Made by a program: the position numbers and the translations under genes | From: Paenibacillus polysaccharolyticus | Lineage (GTDB): Bacteria > Bacillota > Bacilli > Paenibacillales > Paenibacillaceae | Length of the DNA: 64,000 nucleotides | Direction of reading: 5' to 3' | Assembly (NCBI RefSeq): GCF_900102085.1 | Contig: NZ_FMVM01000001.1 | Span: 248,001 to 312,000 of the forward strand | Notes under the pieces: model-generated | Seen by the model: the letters and a program-made list of their open reading frames with translations, nothing else | Databases searched by the model: none | What the model was told of the DNA's origin: nothing | Shown: positions 44,741 to 54,189 of the stretch, one piece after another | Layout of the letters: every line of letters starts with the position of its first letter | Position numbering within the stretch: the stretch's first letter is position 1

Positions 44741-46393
44741 ATGTTAAATCGCTTCAATACCCGTGCAGCCAAAATGATGCTCGCGGTCACCACCATTGTT
44801 ACAGCTACGCTGGGAGGCAGTAGTGCAGCTTGGGCTGCGGAAGACGGTACTGCAACAACTTCTGCATCACCTATCAAAAATGTAATCATTCTTATTCCTG
44901 ACGGTATGGCTAATGATGCTACTGCACTGGCTCGTTGGTATAAAGGTTCATCCCTGACCATTGATTCCATGGCAAGCGGCATGGTTCGTACACACTCCGC
45001 GGATGCGCCGATTGCGGACTCGGCTCCTGCAGGAACAGCCTTTGCGACAGGACATAAATCTCATACCGGTTTTGTCGGTGTTTTGCCGGACAAGGCTACC
45101 ATGCCTGGACAAAAACCGATTGCAAAAGGCGACGAAAGGAAACCTGTTGCTTCCGTATTAGAAGCTTCCAAACTTGCGGGTAAATCAACGGGTATTGTAG
45201 CTACCTCCGAAATTATGCATGCAACACCGGCAGACTTCTCTGCCCATTATCCTGATCGTAAAAACTACGATGCACTCAGCAAACAACAAGTCTTCAATGG
45301 CATCGATGTTGTACTGGGCGGCGGCAGTAAGTATCTGGAACCAGCTGGACGCAAAGACGGTAACAATCTCGTTGCCTCCATTAAAGCACTCGGCTACGAT
45401 TATGTAACTACACCTGCGGCGATGAAAGCATCAACTTCCAACAAACTGTGGGGTATGTTCTCTCCTGCAGGCATGTCATACAACATGGATCGTGATCCAG
45501 CCAAGCAACCAAGTCTGGCGCAGATGACATCCAAAGCAATTGAAGTTCTCTCCAAAAACGAGGACGGTTTCTTCCTGATGGTCGAAGGCAGTAAAGTAGA
45601 CTGGGCTGCTCATGCCAATGATCCGATTGGGATTATCAGTGACGTGCTCGCTTTTGATGATGCTGTAAAAGTAGCGATGAACTTCGCCAAAGCCGATGGG
45701 CAAACTGCTGTTGTAGCCGTATCTGACCATCAGAACGGTGGACTTACGATTGGTAATGCATCTACAACAGGCACGTATGACAAAGAGCCGTTGTCCACTT
45801 TTATCGGACCTTTGAAAAAGGCTAAATTGACAGGTGAAGGTGTAGAAGCGAAACTGGATGCGAAACGCACCAACATCAAAGCAGTCATGAAACAATACTA
45901 CGGCATCTCCGATCTGACTTCCGAAGAGGTTGCTGCCATTAAAGCCGCCGAGCCAGGTAGCCTGAACTATGTCGTAGGCCCAATGATCAGCAAACGTGCC
46001 GGTATCGGCTGGACAACTGGCGGACACACGGGCGGAGACGTTGTACTGTACACGTATGCTCCAAATAATGATCGTCCATTTGGTGTCATTGATAATACAG
46101 GTGTAGCCAAATACATGGCACGTGTCCTCAATCTGGATCTGGACAGTGTAAGCAAGCAACTGTTCGTACCTGCCAAACAGGCGTTTACAGCCAAAGGGGC
46201 CACATACAAACTGGATCTGACGGATGTCAAAAATCCGAAGATTCTCGTAACAAAAGACAACACCAAACTGGAGTTGCAAATCTACAAAAACATTGCACTC
46301 GTGAATGGCAAAAAGACAGCTCTTGAAGGTGTGATCGTGTATAACGGTGTAGAAGCTTTTGTACCGCAGGGCGCTGTAGATCTGATCCAATAA
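44741..46393 (+). CDS. Secreted alkaline phosphatase
   Basis: The 550-residue product has a signal peptide (cut near AAWA, ~33) and the alkaline phosphatase core. Motifs are metal Asp54 in IPDGMAND, nucleophile S94 in ADSAPAGTAFATG, VEGSKVDWAAHANDP, SDHQNGG and GGHTGGDV. The C-terminal ~90 residues (VPAKQAFTAKGATYKLDL onward) resemble a copper-amine-oxidase N-terminal-like beta domain common in Paenibacillus secreted proteins. It releases phosphate from monoesters outside the cell. AGGAGG is 6 bases from ATG 44741, which is preferred to the ATG two codons earlier. It is controlled by the Pho box just upstream. Confidence 0.92.
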   Translation: MLNRFNTRAAKMMLAVTTIVTATLGGSSAAWAAEDGTATTSASPIKNVIILIPDGMANDATALARWYKGSSLTIDSMASGMVRTHSADAPIADSAPAGTAFATGHKSHTGFVGVLPDKATMPGQKPIAKGDERKPVASVLEASKLAGKSTGIVATSEIMHATPADFSAHYPDRKNYDALSKQQVFNGIDVVLGGGSKYLEPAGRKDGNNLVASIKALGYDYVTTPAAMKASTSNKLWGMFSPAGMSYNMDRDPAKQPSLAQMTSKAIEVLSKNEDGFFLMVEGSKVDWAAHANDPIGIISDVLAFDDAVKVAMNFAKADGQTAVVAVSDHQNGGLTIGNASTTGTYDKEPLSTFIGPLKKAKLTGEGVEAKLDAKRTNIKAVMKQYYGISDLTSEEVAAIKAAEPGSLNYVVGPMISKRAGIGWTTGGHTGGDVVLYTYAPNNDRPFGVIDNTGVAKYMARVLNLDLDSVSKQLFVPAKQAFTAKGATYKLDLTDVKNPKILVTKDNTKLELQIYKNIALVNGKKTALEGVIVYNGVEAFVPQGAVDLIQ

Positions 46394-46417
46394 TAACGAC
46401 ATTACCGAATAAACAGA

Positions 46418-46460
46418 ACACCCAAACTTAGCGAGACGCCTCGCCGTGTTTGGGTGTTTT
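46418..46460. terminator. Terminator between alkaline phosphatase and xylanase genes
   Basis: ACACCCAAAC and GTTTGGGTGT arms with an inner GAG/CTC stem, then T5 on the plus strand; it lies between convergent genes. Confidence 0.88.
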
Positions 46461-46539
46461 TCTGATAATTAGATGATTAATACATGATTGAATGAATAAG
46501 CCAATCTTCTTGCCTACTTATTTATCATCATTCATTGGT

Positions 46540-49233
46540 TTATTTTGAAAACGTCAGAATGCCATACTGGGAAGTGTTCTTCCAGCTGTCATTGGTGAGA
46601 TCATTCCATTTTGCCGTACTTTTGTTATTGTTTCCTTGGTTATCATTAATTTGAAGTTCAAATCCCATGACTTGGCCTTCCTTCGGCAGGAGGGACTGTA
46701 ATCTGATCCTAGCCTCCACCTGATATCCCCTGGACGTTTTCTTCACAGCACTTTGGAGCCGTCCTGGAGAGGCACTGCCAGCAAACGTACCTACATTATC
46801 TGCACTGATCCGGAACTGGGCATCATCGTATTGATAGAACGGTGTACGCTGATGATTTTCATCCAGGAAAATCTCAACCGAATCCTGATCCCATGGATCA
46901 GGAGCGTTGGTTATAATTTGTGGATCAGTGACATCGATAAACAGATATAAATCCTGACCAGACCACATCGCACGGGCCTCAGCGGATGCTCCTCCGCTCT
47001 GATTCAGTGGTGTAATATGGAATGGCGTAACCTTATTCCATTTTGCATCCTTCTCACCATCTATCGTTACTGTTCCTTGCAAGGCTTTCGCAGACTTAGG
47101 CATACTCGCAAACTGAATAACGCCATATTTGCTGGTGTCTTGATCCTGGGATAGTGTGCGGTCATTCCAGTACAGAACCTGCTGTCCTCCTGAACTGTTG
47201 TTTCCACCATCGGTCACCCGTACATCCAGGCCAACTTCACGTGCAAGTGCCCCTTGTGCATTAGTCAATGGGATGGATAATTCAACCTGATAACCGTCCG
47301 CCGCTTCACGAACGCGATACGTATTTGGCTTAGCTCCTGTCACTTTGCCTTCACGGCTTATGGTGATATGTCGATCATCTGCCTCATACACAGGAGTTTT
47401 GCCATTGTTCAGATCAACGAACAGCTCCACTTTATCTTTGGCATGTTTGGTCGTATCCTTTACGTCAACCAGAACATACAAATTATTTTTATCCCACAAC
47501 GTACGGAACGCCGCTGAACCCGAATTGCCTTTCAAAGCTGTGGAAACAGCCTTGTTCCAGAGTGGATCTTGTTTGGCTGCCTTCGTATTTGGTGTACCAG
47601 ACAACGTAACAGCCCTGTTCGTCAAAATAGGCAGGCTTGATTCATCTGCCAACCCCCAATAGGCCGGTTTGGATTGCAGAGCACTATCGAATAAAAAGGC
47701 TTGATTGTTATACGATTTCTCATCCTGTAATCCCCATAAGGTCACCGATGAGATGACATCGCTATGTTTTTCATACAGGTCAAACAGCTCTTTATAACGA
47801 TATGCCTGTTTCACAGCAACGTCCTGAGGTAATGTCTCACCATAAGGAATTCCGCTATCGACATCCAGTTCTGTGATTTGGATATCCAGTCCAAGACCAG
47901 CAAACAGATTGATTGTTTTCTCAATCTCGTCAATCGGCGGAGATTCAAGATTATAGTGGGATTGCAGACCCACGCCATCAATCAGCCCTTTTTCTTTCAA
48001 CTTTTTCACCAGTTGATACATATGCTCTCTTTTTTCAGGAATTTCGGTGAAATACTCGTTGTAGTATAATTTCGCATCCGGGTCGGCGGCACGTGCAAAC
48101 TCAAACGTTTTCTCAACATAATCCGGACCAATCAGCTCGTAGAACGGGCTTTTGCGCATTCCGTTTGCATCCCCGTTACTATCTGCAATCGCTTCATTCA
48201 CAACGTCCCAGGCGTAAATTTTGCCTTTATATCGTTTCATGACCGTATCTACGTAGTTCTGAACCCGACTGAGTAGCAGCTCCCTGCTCGCAGGGTTGCC
48301 CTGGTCATCCTTGAACATCCACTCTGCGGCATCAATATGCCAGAGCAAGGCATGTCCACGTAAACCCATTTGATTTTTCTCTGCAAAGTCCACATATTCA
48401 TCCGAGGCTTGGAAGTCATACACGCCTTTGGAAGGGGACACAAACTTCGGTTTCATCTCATACGTTGCGGTTAAACTGTTAAAGTGTTTGGTTAACAATT
48501 GACCGTAAGCTCCTTCAAGCTGCCAGCGATATACCGCGGCTCCAATCGGAAATTCAGTCTGGTACAGATCTTGCAAGGAAGGAATATCGGTCTCAATAGC
48601 GAGTGGTGCGGCTTCCTCAATTGTGAAATCATCCACATAAAATGACAATGTATCTACCGTGTCGTCGGAAACATAAGGTGTTTCAATAAAGAAATTCAAC
48701 TCCTCGGGATTATCGCTGTATTGGTACGTGGCCGTAACCTTATGCCATTGCTGCCAGTCGTCTTTGGGAATCGTGACCTTGTCCAGCATGTTCCAGCTCT
48801 CTGCCCCATTCTTCTTGTACGCCGTTAGCTGAATCGTCTGATCTGAAGCTGGTTTCTCCGTAAGCCTGACATAGAATGAAATGTTATAAGTAGAATTCGG
48901 CTTCAACAGACCTTTCATTTTCAGCATCGGCCCATGAAAGGAGCGCTGACGGTTCGAGACAAGCATACTCCGAGTACCTCGATGCGCTGCCTGCTCTGAA
49001 ACGGTCAAACTTTCGCTGCCAACACGCTGAAGCCAGCCTTGAAGTGTCCCATCCTCAAAATCGGTTTGAAGCACCTTGAGGTTCTGCCCAGAAACCGCCG
49101 CAGCCCCAGAACTTGCTCCCTGTTCAATCTGTTGTTCTTGCGCAAAAGCAGCCTGCTGAAAAGGAAGCGTCGTCATCACCAGCATCGTTGCCAGCAGGGT
49201 TGAACTCATTTTTTTAAACACCTTCGTCTTCAT
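46540..49233 (-). CDS. Secreted modular GH10 endo-xylanase (CBM22-GH10-CBM9-CBM9)
   Basis: The 897-residue enzyme has a signal peptide (1-31), a CBM22 at ~52-208 (TDFEDGTLQGWLQRVGSESL), and the GH10 barrel at ~215-530. Acid/base E347 is in WDVVNEA and nucleophile E455 in ITELDVDS. Two C-terminal CBM9 modules follow (~545-715 and ~720-897, each with VELFVD/VEIFLD and a closing YGVIQF/YGILTF). It cuts xylan chains internally and binds xylan or cellulose ends. No SLH anchor is present, so it should be released. AGGAGG precedes ATG 49233; the frame extends to 49371 without a site. A cre overlaps the promoter. Confidence 0.95.
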   Translation of the reverse strand: MKTKVFKKMSSTLLATMLVMTTLPFQQAAFAQEQQIEQGASSGAAAVSGQNLKVLQTDFEDGTLQGWLQRVGSESLTVSEQAAHRGTRSMLVSNRQRSFHGPMLKMKGLLKPNSTYNISFYVRLTEKPASDQTIQLTAYKKNGAESWNMLDKVTIPKDDWQQWHKVTATYQYSDNPEELNFFIETPYVSDDTVDTLSFYVDDFTIEEAAPLAIETDIPSLQDLYQTEFPIGAAVYRWQLEGAYGQLLTKHFNSLTATYEMKPKFVSPSKGVYDFQASDEYVDFAEKNQMGLRGHALLWHIDAAEWMFKDDQGNPASRELLLSRVQNYVDTVMKRYKGKIYAWDVVNEAIADSNGDANGMRKSPFYELIGPDYVEKTFEFARAADPDAKLYYNEYFTEIPEKREHMYQLVKKLKEKGLIDGVGLQSHYNLESPPIDEIEKTINLFAGLGLDIQITELDVDSGIPYGETLPQDVAVKQAYRYKELFDLYEKHSDVISSVTLWGLQDEKSYNNQAFLFDSALQSKPAYWGLADESSLPILTNRAVTLSGTPNTKAAKQDPLWNKAVSTALKGNSGSAAFRTLWDKNNLYVLVDVKDTTKHAKDKVELFVDLNNGKTPVYEADDRHITISREGKVTGAKPNTYRVREAADGYQVELSIPLTNAQGALAREVGLDVRVTDGGNNSSGGQQVLYWNDRTLSQDQDTSKYGVIQFASMPKSAKALQGTVTIDGEKDAKWNKVTPFHITPLNQSGGASAEARAMWSGQDLYLFIDVTDPQIITNAPDPWDQDSVEIFLDENHQRTPFYQYDDAQFRISADNVGTFAGSASPGRLQSAVKKTSRGYQVEARIRLQSLLPKEGQVMGFELQINDNQGNNNKSTAKWNDLTNDSWKNTSQYGILTFSK

Positions 49234-49261
49234 TTCATTCCTCCTCTCAATATTAACTTGT

Positions 49262-49289
49262 ATTATACACTTTAAAATAACGCTTACAT
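49262..49289 (-). promoter_or_regulatory. Xylanase promoter -10 with overlapping cre-like site
   Basis: A minus-strand TATAAT at 49262-49267 is preceded by ATGTAAGCGTTATTT (49275-49289), which matches the cre consensus WTGNAANCGNWNNCW with one mismatch. The cre-like site occupies the spacer and -35 region, so CcpA binding would exclude RNA polymerase. Confidence 0.6.
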
Positions 49290-49391
49290 ATATATTTTTG
49301 TAAATTTTTTCAATAAATTCAGATGAACTGCCTTTCTTCTTGTATAATAAACAAGAACCGACACTACGCAACTCCGAAGGAGAGAACCAAC

Positions 49392-49766
49392 ATGTTAATC
49401 AAACTCAACTGGATTACACTACGTGTGCGTAATCTGGAAGCATCGATTCACTTCTATCACAATTTACTAGGACTTACCGTTCAGCGCAGATTTGAAAGCC
49501 GTGGGCGGCAAATTGCCATGCTTGGTCTGGGTGAGACGAGTGAAACTTCACTAGAGTTAATTGAAGGTAGTGAACAGGTATTGAAGCCGGACGCTGGCAT
49601 CTCAATCGGTTACGAAGTAACGTCACTGGATGAAACCATGAAGCATCTTGAAAACATGCACATCCCCATCCTGCGCGGACCTGTAGAGCCGAACCCACGT
49701 CTACGTTTTATCTACATTGCAGACCCGGATGGGTTCGAGGTACAGCTGGCCGAGCACCTGAAATAG
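49392..49766 (+). CDS. VOC-family protein (lactoylglutathione-lyase-like)
   Basis: The 124-residue protein starts INWITLRV-like (LIKLNWITLRVRNLEASIHFYHNLLGL) and ends FIYIADPDGFEVQLAEHLK, a complete VOC domain with Glu in the expected final metal position. ATG 49392 follows AAGGAG. Possible roles are methylglyoxal detoxification or a drug-binding protein. It is monocistronic, divergent from the xylanase gene. Confidence 0.8.
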   Translation: MLIKLNWITLRVRNLEASIHFYHNLLGLTVQRRFESRGRQIAMLGLGETSETSLELIEGSEQVLKPDAGISIGYEVTSLDETMKHLENMHIPILRGPVEPNPRLRFIYIADPDGFEVQLAEHLK

Positions 49767-49812
49767 GGCATACATATGAGCTCACTCAAATGACTGGAGT
49801 AGCACAGCTTGC

Positions 49813-50982
49813 TTATAGCTTCATGCGGCGCATCAACGGCACACCTATGCTGTTCAACAATCGATCTAGTAATGCCCAGCACCACCGTCTGCGGAATGAG
49901 AGATGCCGGTCGTATACTGCGGAATATTCAAAATCCGCTATCGCGCCGCGATTACGTTTAAACTGCGCTGCACCAGCACTCTCATGTAGTAACACTCTGT
50001 TGTTTTGGGCTTGTCCAATGAGACAAGCGGACAACATGCGGTACAAACCGACAGATTGGGGAATGGTGGTATCATAGCCGAACAGTGGCGTGGTCATCAC
50101 ACCGTTGCGGGAAAAATAACCCATCACTGCATCCAAGCGCCCTTCCTTACGCAAGCCGTGTAGACTCAATGTTCCGTTCGCCATAGCTCCAGCAATAAAA
50201 CGCTCGCTGAATTGTGGGTTGTCATAGGAGTACTTTTCCAAATAAAGCATCCGGTACAGCTCCACAATTCGCGGGATATCTGATTCCGTCATATCTGCAC
50301 CAGAAACCAATTCATAGCCATGTTTGTTCAGCAATGCCTGATCCCGTTTCAGCAACCAGCGCGACTTGGCATTGCCGAAATTCGGATCATATGCCTGATA
50401 CAGATAAATCTGCCTGCTCGGTATACAGCGGCATCCCGCTTCCTGAAGCCCTTTTATCAGGTTCGCGTGCAGTTCGGAACTCAAAGAACGAAAGATCACC
50501 GTATGACCCGGATAGCGCTCCTTTACCGTCTCAAGCAAATACGTGGCCTGCTCAGCTGTCATTGCAGGATACAGATTAGTAGATAACAGCCAGTTGTTCA
50601 CATGTACAACCTTGTTGATCCGGGATTTCTTCATGCCCCAGCCTATTAAACTGAGTAGCATGGAGAGTCCTTTTTCCAGCATCGGTTTCTGTAACATGAT
50701 TAGTTCCTGTTTGGCGTACCGCACATAGTGAGTATACGGGGAACAGACATAAGCATTATCATATTCCTCATCATTCACGGTCACCGGCAGCACAAGATTA
50801 TCTATCCGGGCAAGGAGCAACGTGGTGTTTACGTTAGTCATGTATTCTGTAGTTCCTTGCATCATCATCGGTTCTAAATACGCCCTTGCGTACCTCGCAT
50901 CCTCCGTATCGGGCCAATCCATGGTATGAAGCGAATGCCGATCGTATAATCGAACGCGAGTCTCCTCATTAGCTTTACTCAT
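49813..50982 (-). CDS. GNAT-like acyltransferase-fold protein, unrecognised family
   Basis: The 389-residue cytoplasmic protein contains a C-terminal half that reads like an acyl-CoA N-acyltransferase domain: DIPRIVELYRMLYLEKYSYDNPQFSERFI, LSLHGLRKEGRLDAVMGYFS, GLYRMLSACLIGQAQNN, and AGAAQFKRNRGAIADFEYSAVYDRHL. The N-terminal half (NNWLLSTNLYPAMTAEQATYLLE) resembles FemAB-type duplicated GNAT folds. No specific family or substrate is recognised. Its start overlaps the stop of the upstream gene by 8 bases, so it is translationally coupled and the last gene of a three-gene operon. Confidence 0.7.
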   Translation of the reverse strand: MSKANEETRVRLYDRHSLHTMDWPDTEDARYARAYLEPMMMQGTTEYMTNVNTTLLLARIDNLVLPVTVNDEEYDNAYVCSPYTHYVRYAKQELIMLQKPMLEKGLSMLLSLIGWGMKKSRINKVVHVNNWLLSTNLYPAMTAEQATYLLETVKERYPGHTVIFRSLSSELHANLIKGLQEAGCRCIPSRQIYLYQAYDPNFGNAKSRWLLKRDQALLNKHGYELVSGADMTESDIPRIVELYRMLYLEKYSYDNPQFSERFIAGAMANGTLSLHGLRKEGRLDAVMGYFSRNGVMTTPLFGYDTTIPQSVGLYRMLSACLIGQAQNNRVLLHESAGAAQFKRNRGAIADFEYSAVYDRHLSFRRRWCWALLDRLLNSIGVPLMRRMKL

Positions 50983-51436
50983 GAACGTTCTCCGATTTGG
51001 TCACAAATGTAGCAATCCGTTCTCCCGGTTCCAGATTCGGCCGATCATAGTAATAAACCATGCCGAACTGATAGGTCATCTGCTTCGCCACGATATAAAA
51101 TCGTTGTTCTTCAAATTCATTTTCCAGGCAGAAGACTGTACCATTCCTTTCAAAACCATGCATCACCGAATTTAACTGAACGATCTCTTCTTCCATGGCC
51201 AGTCGAAACCTTTCCACGATAAATATCGTCGCCGGACACAGAATGAACTCTACCTCATGAAAGGTGATCTCCACATTGTGATAATACGAAAAGTCAAAAC
51301 TGCCTGCCAGCACCAACTGCTGGCTCTGATGCTGCATAGGCTCTGTAATGTAAAAATGCTCGATGTTACCTTCCTTCAGTTCCTGTTGCAACTGCTCTAG
51401 CTTTTTGTTCTGCTCATGGAAAGAGTCATGCCCCAT
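50975..51436 (-). CDS. Conserved-looking hypothetical protein
   Basis: The 153-residue acidic protein has no signal or membrane helix. Features are a charged N-terminal helix (EQNKKLEQLQQELKEGNIEHFYI), a beta-rich middle (FDFSYYHNVEITFHEVEFILCPA) and EEQRFYIVAKQM. I do not recognise the family. It lies 7 bases after the ankyrin gene and overlaps the acyltransferase gene by 8 bases, so its function is probably tied to both. Confidence 0.7.
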   Translation of the reverse strand: MGHDSFHEQNKKLEQLQQELKEGNIEHFYITEPMQHQSQQLVLAGSFDFSYYHNVEITFHEVEFILCPATIFIVERFRLAMEEEIVQLNSVMHGFERNGTVFCLENEFEEQRFYIVAKQMTYQFGMVYYYDRPNLEPGERIATFVTKSENVHE

Positions 51437-51443
51437 TTTTGAA

Positions 51444-52142
51444 TCAACCCTTTCTAGTCAAAAATGCCGCGAGGTGTCGATATGTAGGCCCATCTACTCT
51501 TCTGTTCACTTCTTCCAGATCCATCTCCAGCCAGTAATCTGCCTCCATCAATTCAGCCATATCAAGCTTTGTGATCTCGGCACATTTTGGATGCTCAGCT
51601 GCTACAACCATCGGTCCGGGACTATCATCCCAATTAAAGCCATTCACCACGGCATGTATCAATACTTCTGAGTCCAGCATCCGAATTTTCTCACAAGCTG
51701 CATCGGAAGACTCCTCGTAAACAATGTCATCCACAATCTGTTGTTCTTCAGCCGTCAAAATCAAACGTATGGCTCCAGGTGTATCTAACAGCATCTCTGC
51801 CATGTTTGGATTGCGCCCTCTTGCCAGGTTCCAGGCTGTAGCTAGAATGCCGTTGGGAGAATCCAGTCTCGCCCCATGTTCAAGCAATAAACGAATCGCT
51901 TCAGGCTGGTTGAACCTTACAGCTTTTTTCAGAGCGGTATCTCCGAGTTTGTCCTCCAATTCCAGCTCAGGATTGGCTTGCAGCAGACAGCGAATGCCCT
52001 CAAGAGGCGCACGATTAGTCAAGAAGAGCATAAGGGGTGTTCGTCCGCGTTCATCCCGTTCATTGACATCCAATGAGGATGAAGCTATAACTTCACAAAG
52101 ATGCTCTATATCTTTGATTTTACTAATATCTGTCCAATTCAA
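51444..52142 (-). CDS. Ankyrin-repeat protein with DUF4274-like C-terminus
   Basis: The 232-residue protein has two to three ankyrin repeats (~25-120; DVNERDERGRTPLMLFLTN, DKLGDTALKKAVRFNQPEAI). The C-terminal segment (~150-205, DSEVLIHAVVNGFNWDDSPG, AAEHPKC) resembles DUF4274. The start is TTG 52142 with AAGGAG 8 bases upstream. Ankyrin plus DUF4274 proteins are cytoplasmic and often occur among immunity-type genes; function unproven. It heads the ankyrin/unknown/acyltransferase operon. Confidence 0.75.
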   Translation of the reverse strand: MNWTDISKIKDIEHLCEVIASSSLDVNERDERGRTPLMLFLTNRAPLEGIRCLLQANPELELEDKLGDTALKKAVRFNQPEAIRLLLEHGARLDSPNGILATAWNLARGRNPNMAEMLLDTPGAIRLILTAEEQQIVDDIVYEESSDAACEKIRMLDSEVLIHAVVNGFNWDDSPGPMVVAAEHPKCAEITKLDMAELMEADYWLEMDLEEVNRRVDGPTYRHLAAFLTRKG

Positions 52143-52225
52143 AATGATCTCTCCTTCACTACTTTTCTATTTCTACACCTACTCTATCTAAAAATATAGA
52201 TCGCTACAAGAGACCTTTGAACGCC

Positions 52226-52265
52226 AAAAAAGCCCGCAAAGCGAGTAATTACGCATGGACGGGCC
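52226..52265 (-). terminator. Terminator of the chemoreceptor-like gene
   Basis: GCCCG and CGGGC arms with an inner GCG/CGC stem, then T6 on the minus strand. Confidence 0.75.
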
Positions 52266-52322
52266 TATTGGCATAAACCTAATATGATCAGTTAACCATC
52301 TCTTGCAAGACAAAAGTCAGAC

Positions 52323-53855
52323 TTAGGCTGATATCGTAGGGATTGGAACAACCTTTGCCGCAAGGGATGAATCTATCTCGGATTTGTTATCTGGTCTCGA
52401 AGCTTGATGATCGGACACGAGATCACCTAGATTAACAATAAGCTTCTCCAGTTCGGTAAAGCTTGCCACCATATTTTGTGTCAGATTACGTTGCTCTTCC
52501 ATACTCGCCAGAATCTCTTCCGTTGCAGCACTGGATTGTTGCGTTACACTGGAAATTTCGGATACTTCATTAACCACCCGAGTCGAGGATTCCTTCATCG
52601 TTGCTGAACTTGTTTCAATTTCTGTGGCCTGAGTCAATACATTCTGTGAATTGTTGTTAATGGACTGGAATACCCGCTCCGTTGTCAGAACACTTTCTGC
52701 TCCAACTTGCAACAACTGACGAACCCCTTCAAACCGGCTTGTCAATGCTTGTGTCTGTGTTCTCAGACTGGTGAGGATCGAGGTAATCTCACTCGCCGAC
52801 TGCCCTGAGCTTTCAGCCAGCTTGCGAACTTCCTCCGAAACGACGGCAAATCCGCGTCCATGCTCACCTGCCCGTGCTGCTTCAATAGCTGCATTCAGCG
52901 CAAGCAGATTAGTTTGAGTGGCGATATCCGAGATACTGTTCAGCATTAACGTCATCGATTCACTCTGATCATTGAATTTCTTCATATCATCAGCTGTCGT
53001 GTTTATTGTCTCGTACAATTCATGCATCTGTTCGTTCAGGTGACCCATCTGAGCACTACCCGTCTGTGTACTTGAGGCCATACTTGCGGACAGCTCTTTC
53101 ATCTGCTCAGAATATGACGCTACGTCCTTAATATGACGGTCAGACTGAGATAACGATTCGGAGATTTCGGCAATACTGGTCGCCTGAAACTCGACACCTC
53201 TTGCAACTTCGCTGAATCCGACCGTAACTTCGTTGGTGATGGCACCGGTCTCATCCACTTTTTGTTTCAATTGCTCCGTATAGCGGGACAACCCTGCAAC
53301 AGCTTCTTTCACCCGTTGCAACATGATTTCCACGCGGGTGCGTGACTCTTCCACCTGCGCTCCCCGTGCTTCACTGTCCATGAACAATCGTTTGTTTACC
53401 CTTGACACGGTGATCATAATAATTCCGGTTACGATATACATACTGAAATTAATCAAATCGGCAAAGAGTTGCTCGATACTTGCAGATGACACTAGAACCA
53501 ACTGAACCGTGAAAAAGGCAAGCATCACCGAAAAAGCAGTGTTATAGTGCTTGCTATTCGGATACAGCAGGAGCGGTGAAACAATTAGAATGCCTTGCAC
53601 GGCATTCATCGCGTCACGACTTACGTAAATTCCACTGGCGATCACCGCTACGGTCACAAACCATGGAATGATATGTATACCTTTTTTCATGAAATTGCAT
53701 ACAGTAACTGCTAGAGTAACTACAACGGAGAGTAGCGTGGACAGCCATAGATCGGGAACAATAATCGTAATCCCCGCGCTGATGGCCGTTATGGCCCACA
53801 TCATGTAACTTACTAGTTTGTTTCTCTGCCAAGTGATCTCATCAATACGATTCAT
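52323..53855 (-). CDS. Membrane-anchored methyl-accepting chemotaxis-like protein without external sensor
   Basis: The 510-residue protein has about six closely spaced N-terminal helices (~15-160) with almost no external loop. A coiled cytoplasmic signalling domain follows, with the conserved tip [38 protein letters not shown]. No HAMP is evident between membrane and signalling parts. Receptors of this type usually sense membrane state, a lipophilic ligand or an intramembrane signal. ATG 53855 follows ACGGGG. It is not linked to other chemotaxis genes. Confidence 0.87.
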   Translation of the reverse strand: MNRIDEITWQRNKLVSYMMWAITAISAGITIIVPDLWLSTLLSVVVTLAVTVCNFMKKGIHIIPWFVTVAVIASGIYVSRDAMNAVQGILIVSPLLLYPNSKHYNTAFSVMLAFFTVQLVLVSSASIEQLFADLINFSMYIVTGIIMITVSRVNKRLFMDSEARGAQVEESRTRVEIMLQRVKEAVAGLSRYTEQLKQKVDETGAITNEVTVGFSEVARGVEFQATSIAEISESLSQSDRHIKDVASYSEQMKELSASMASSTQTGSAQMGHLNEQMHELYETINTTADDMKKFNDQSESMTLMLNSISDIATQTNLLALNAAIEAARAGEHGRGFAVVSEEVRKLAESSGQSASEITSILTSLRTQTQALTSRFEGVRQLLQVGAESVLTTERVFQSINNNSQNVLTQATEIETSSATMKESSTRVVNEVSEISSVTQQSSAATEEILASMEEQRNLTQNMVASFTELEKLIVNLGDLVSDHQASRPDNKSEIDSSLAAKVVPIPTISA

Positions 53856-54099
53856 GCTTACCCCGTCCTTTATGTAAGTTAAAAAAATTAACACATGTAG
53901 GCCACTGTAAGTTTATTCTCAGTCCATAGTCCTGCTTATACGTAGTTCCGTAACTCCTGCGCCTTTAGCATAGTACATATTAACTTCATAAACGTGCAGT
54001 CAGCGCCACTTTATGTATATCGGCAATTTATGTCTAAAATTAATATGTCTTAATAAATATATGTTAACAAAATAAAATTCCCTGAATGTGCACCAAAAG

Positions 54100-54144
54100 A
54101 AAAGAGCCTGCTCATGCGTAGGTACGCATAAAAGCAGACTCTTT
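54100..54144 (-). terminator. Terminator of the pectate lyase gene
   Basis: AGTCTGCTTTTATGCGT and ACGCATGAGCAGGCT arms, read on the minus strand, with one mismatch and a short bulge, followed by CTTTTCTTTT. The gene-free stretch 53895-54189 holds nothing else recognised. Confidence 0.8.
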
Positions 54145-54189
54145 ACTCCATCTTTATCTTTTATAGTGATCTCATATGCCTTTCGGCTG

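Noticed and set aside
45476..46402. 308-codon minus-strand ORF opposite the alkaline phosphatase gene
   Set aside because: It is the antisense of a well-supported secreted enzyme, with no ribosome site or recognisable motif.
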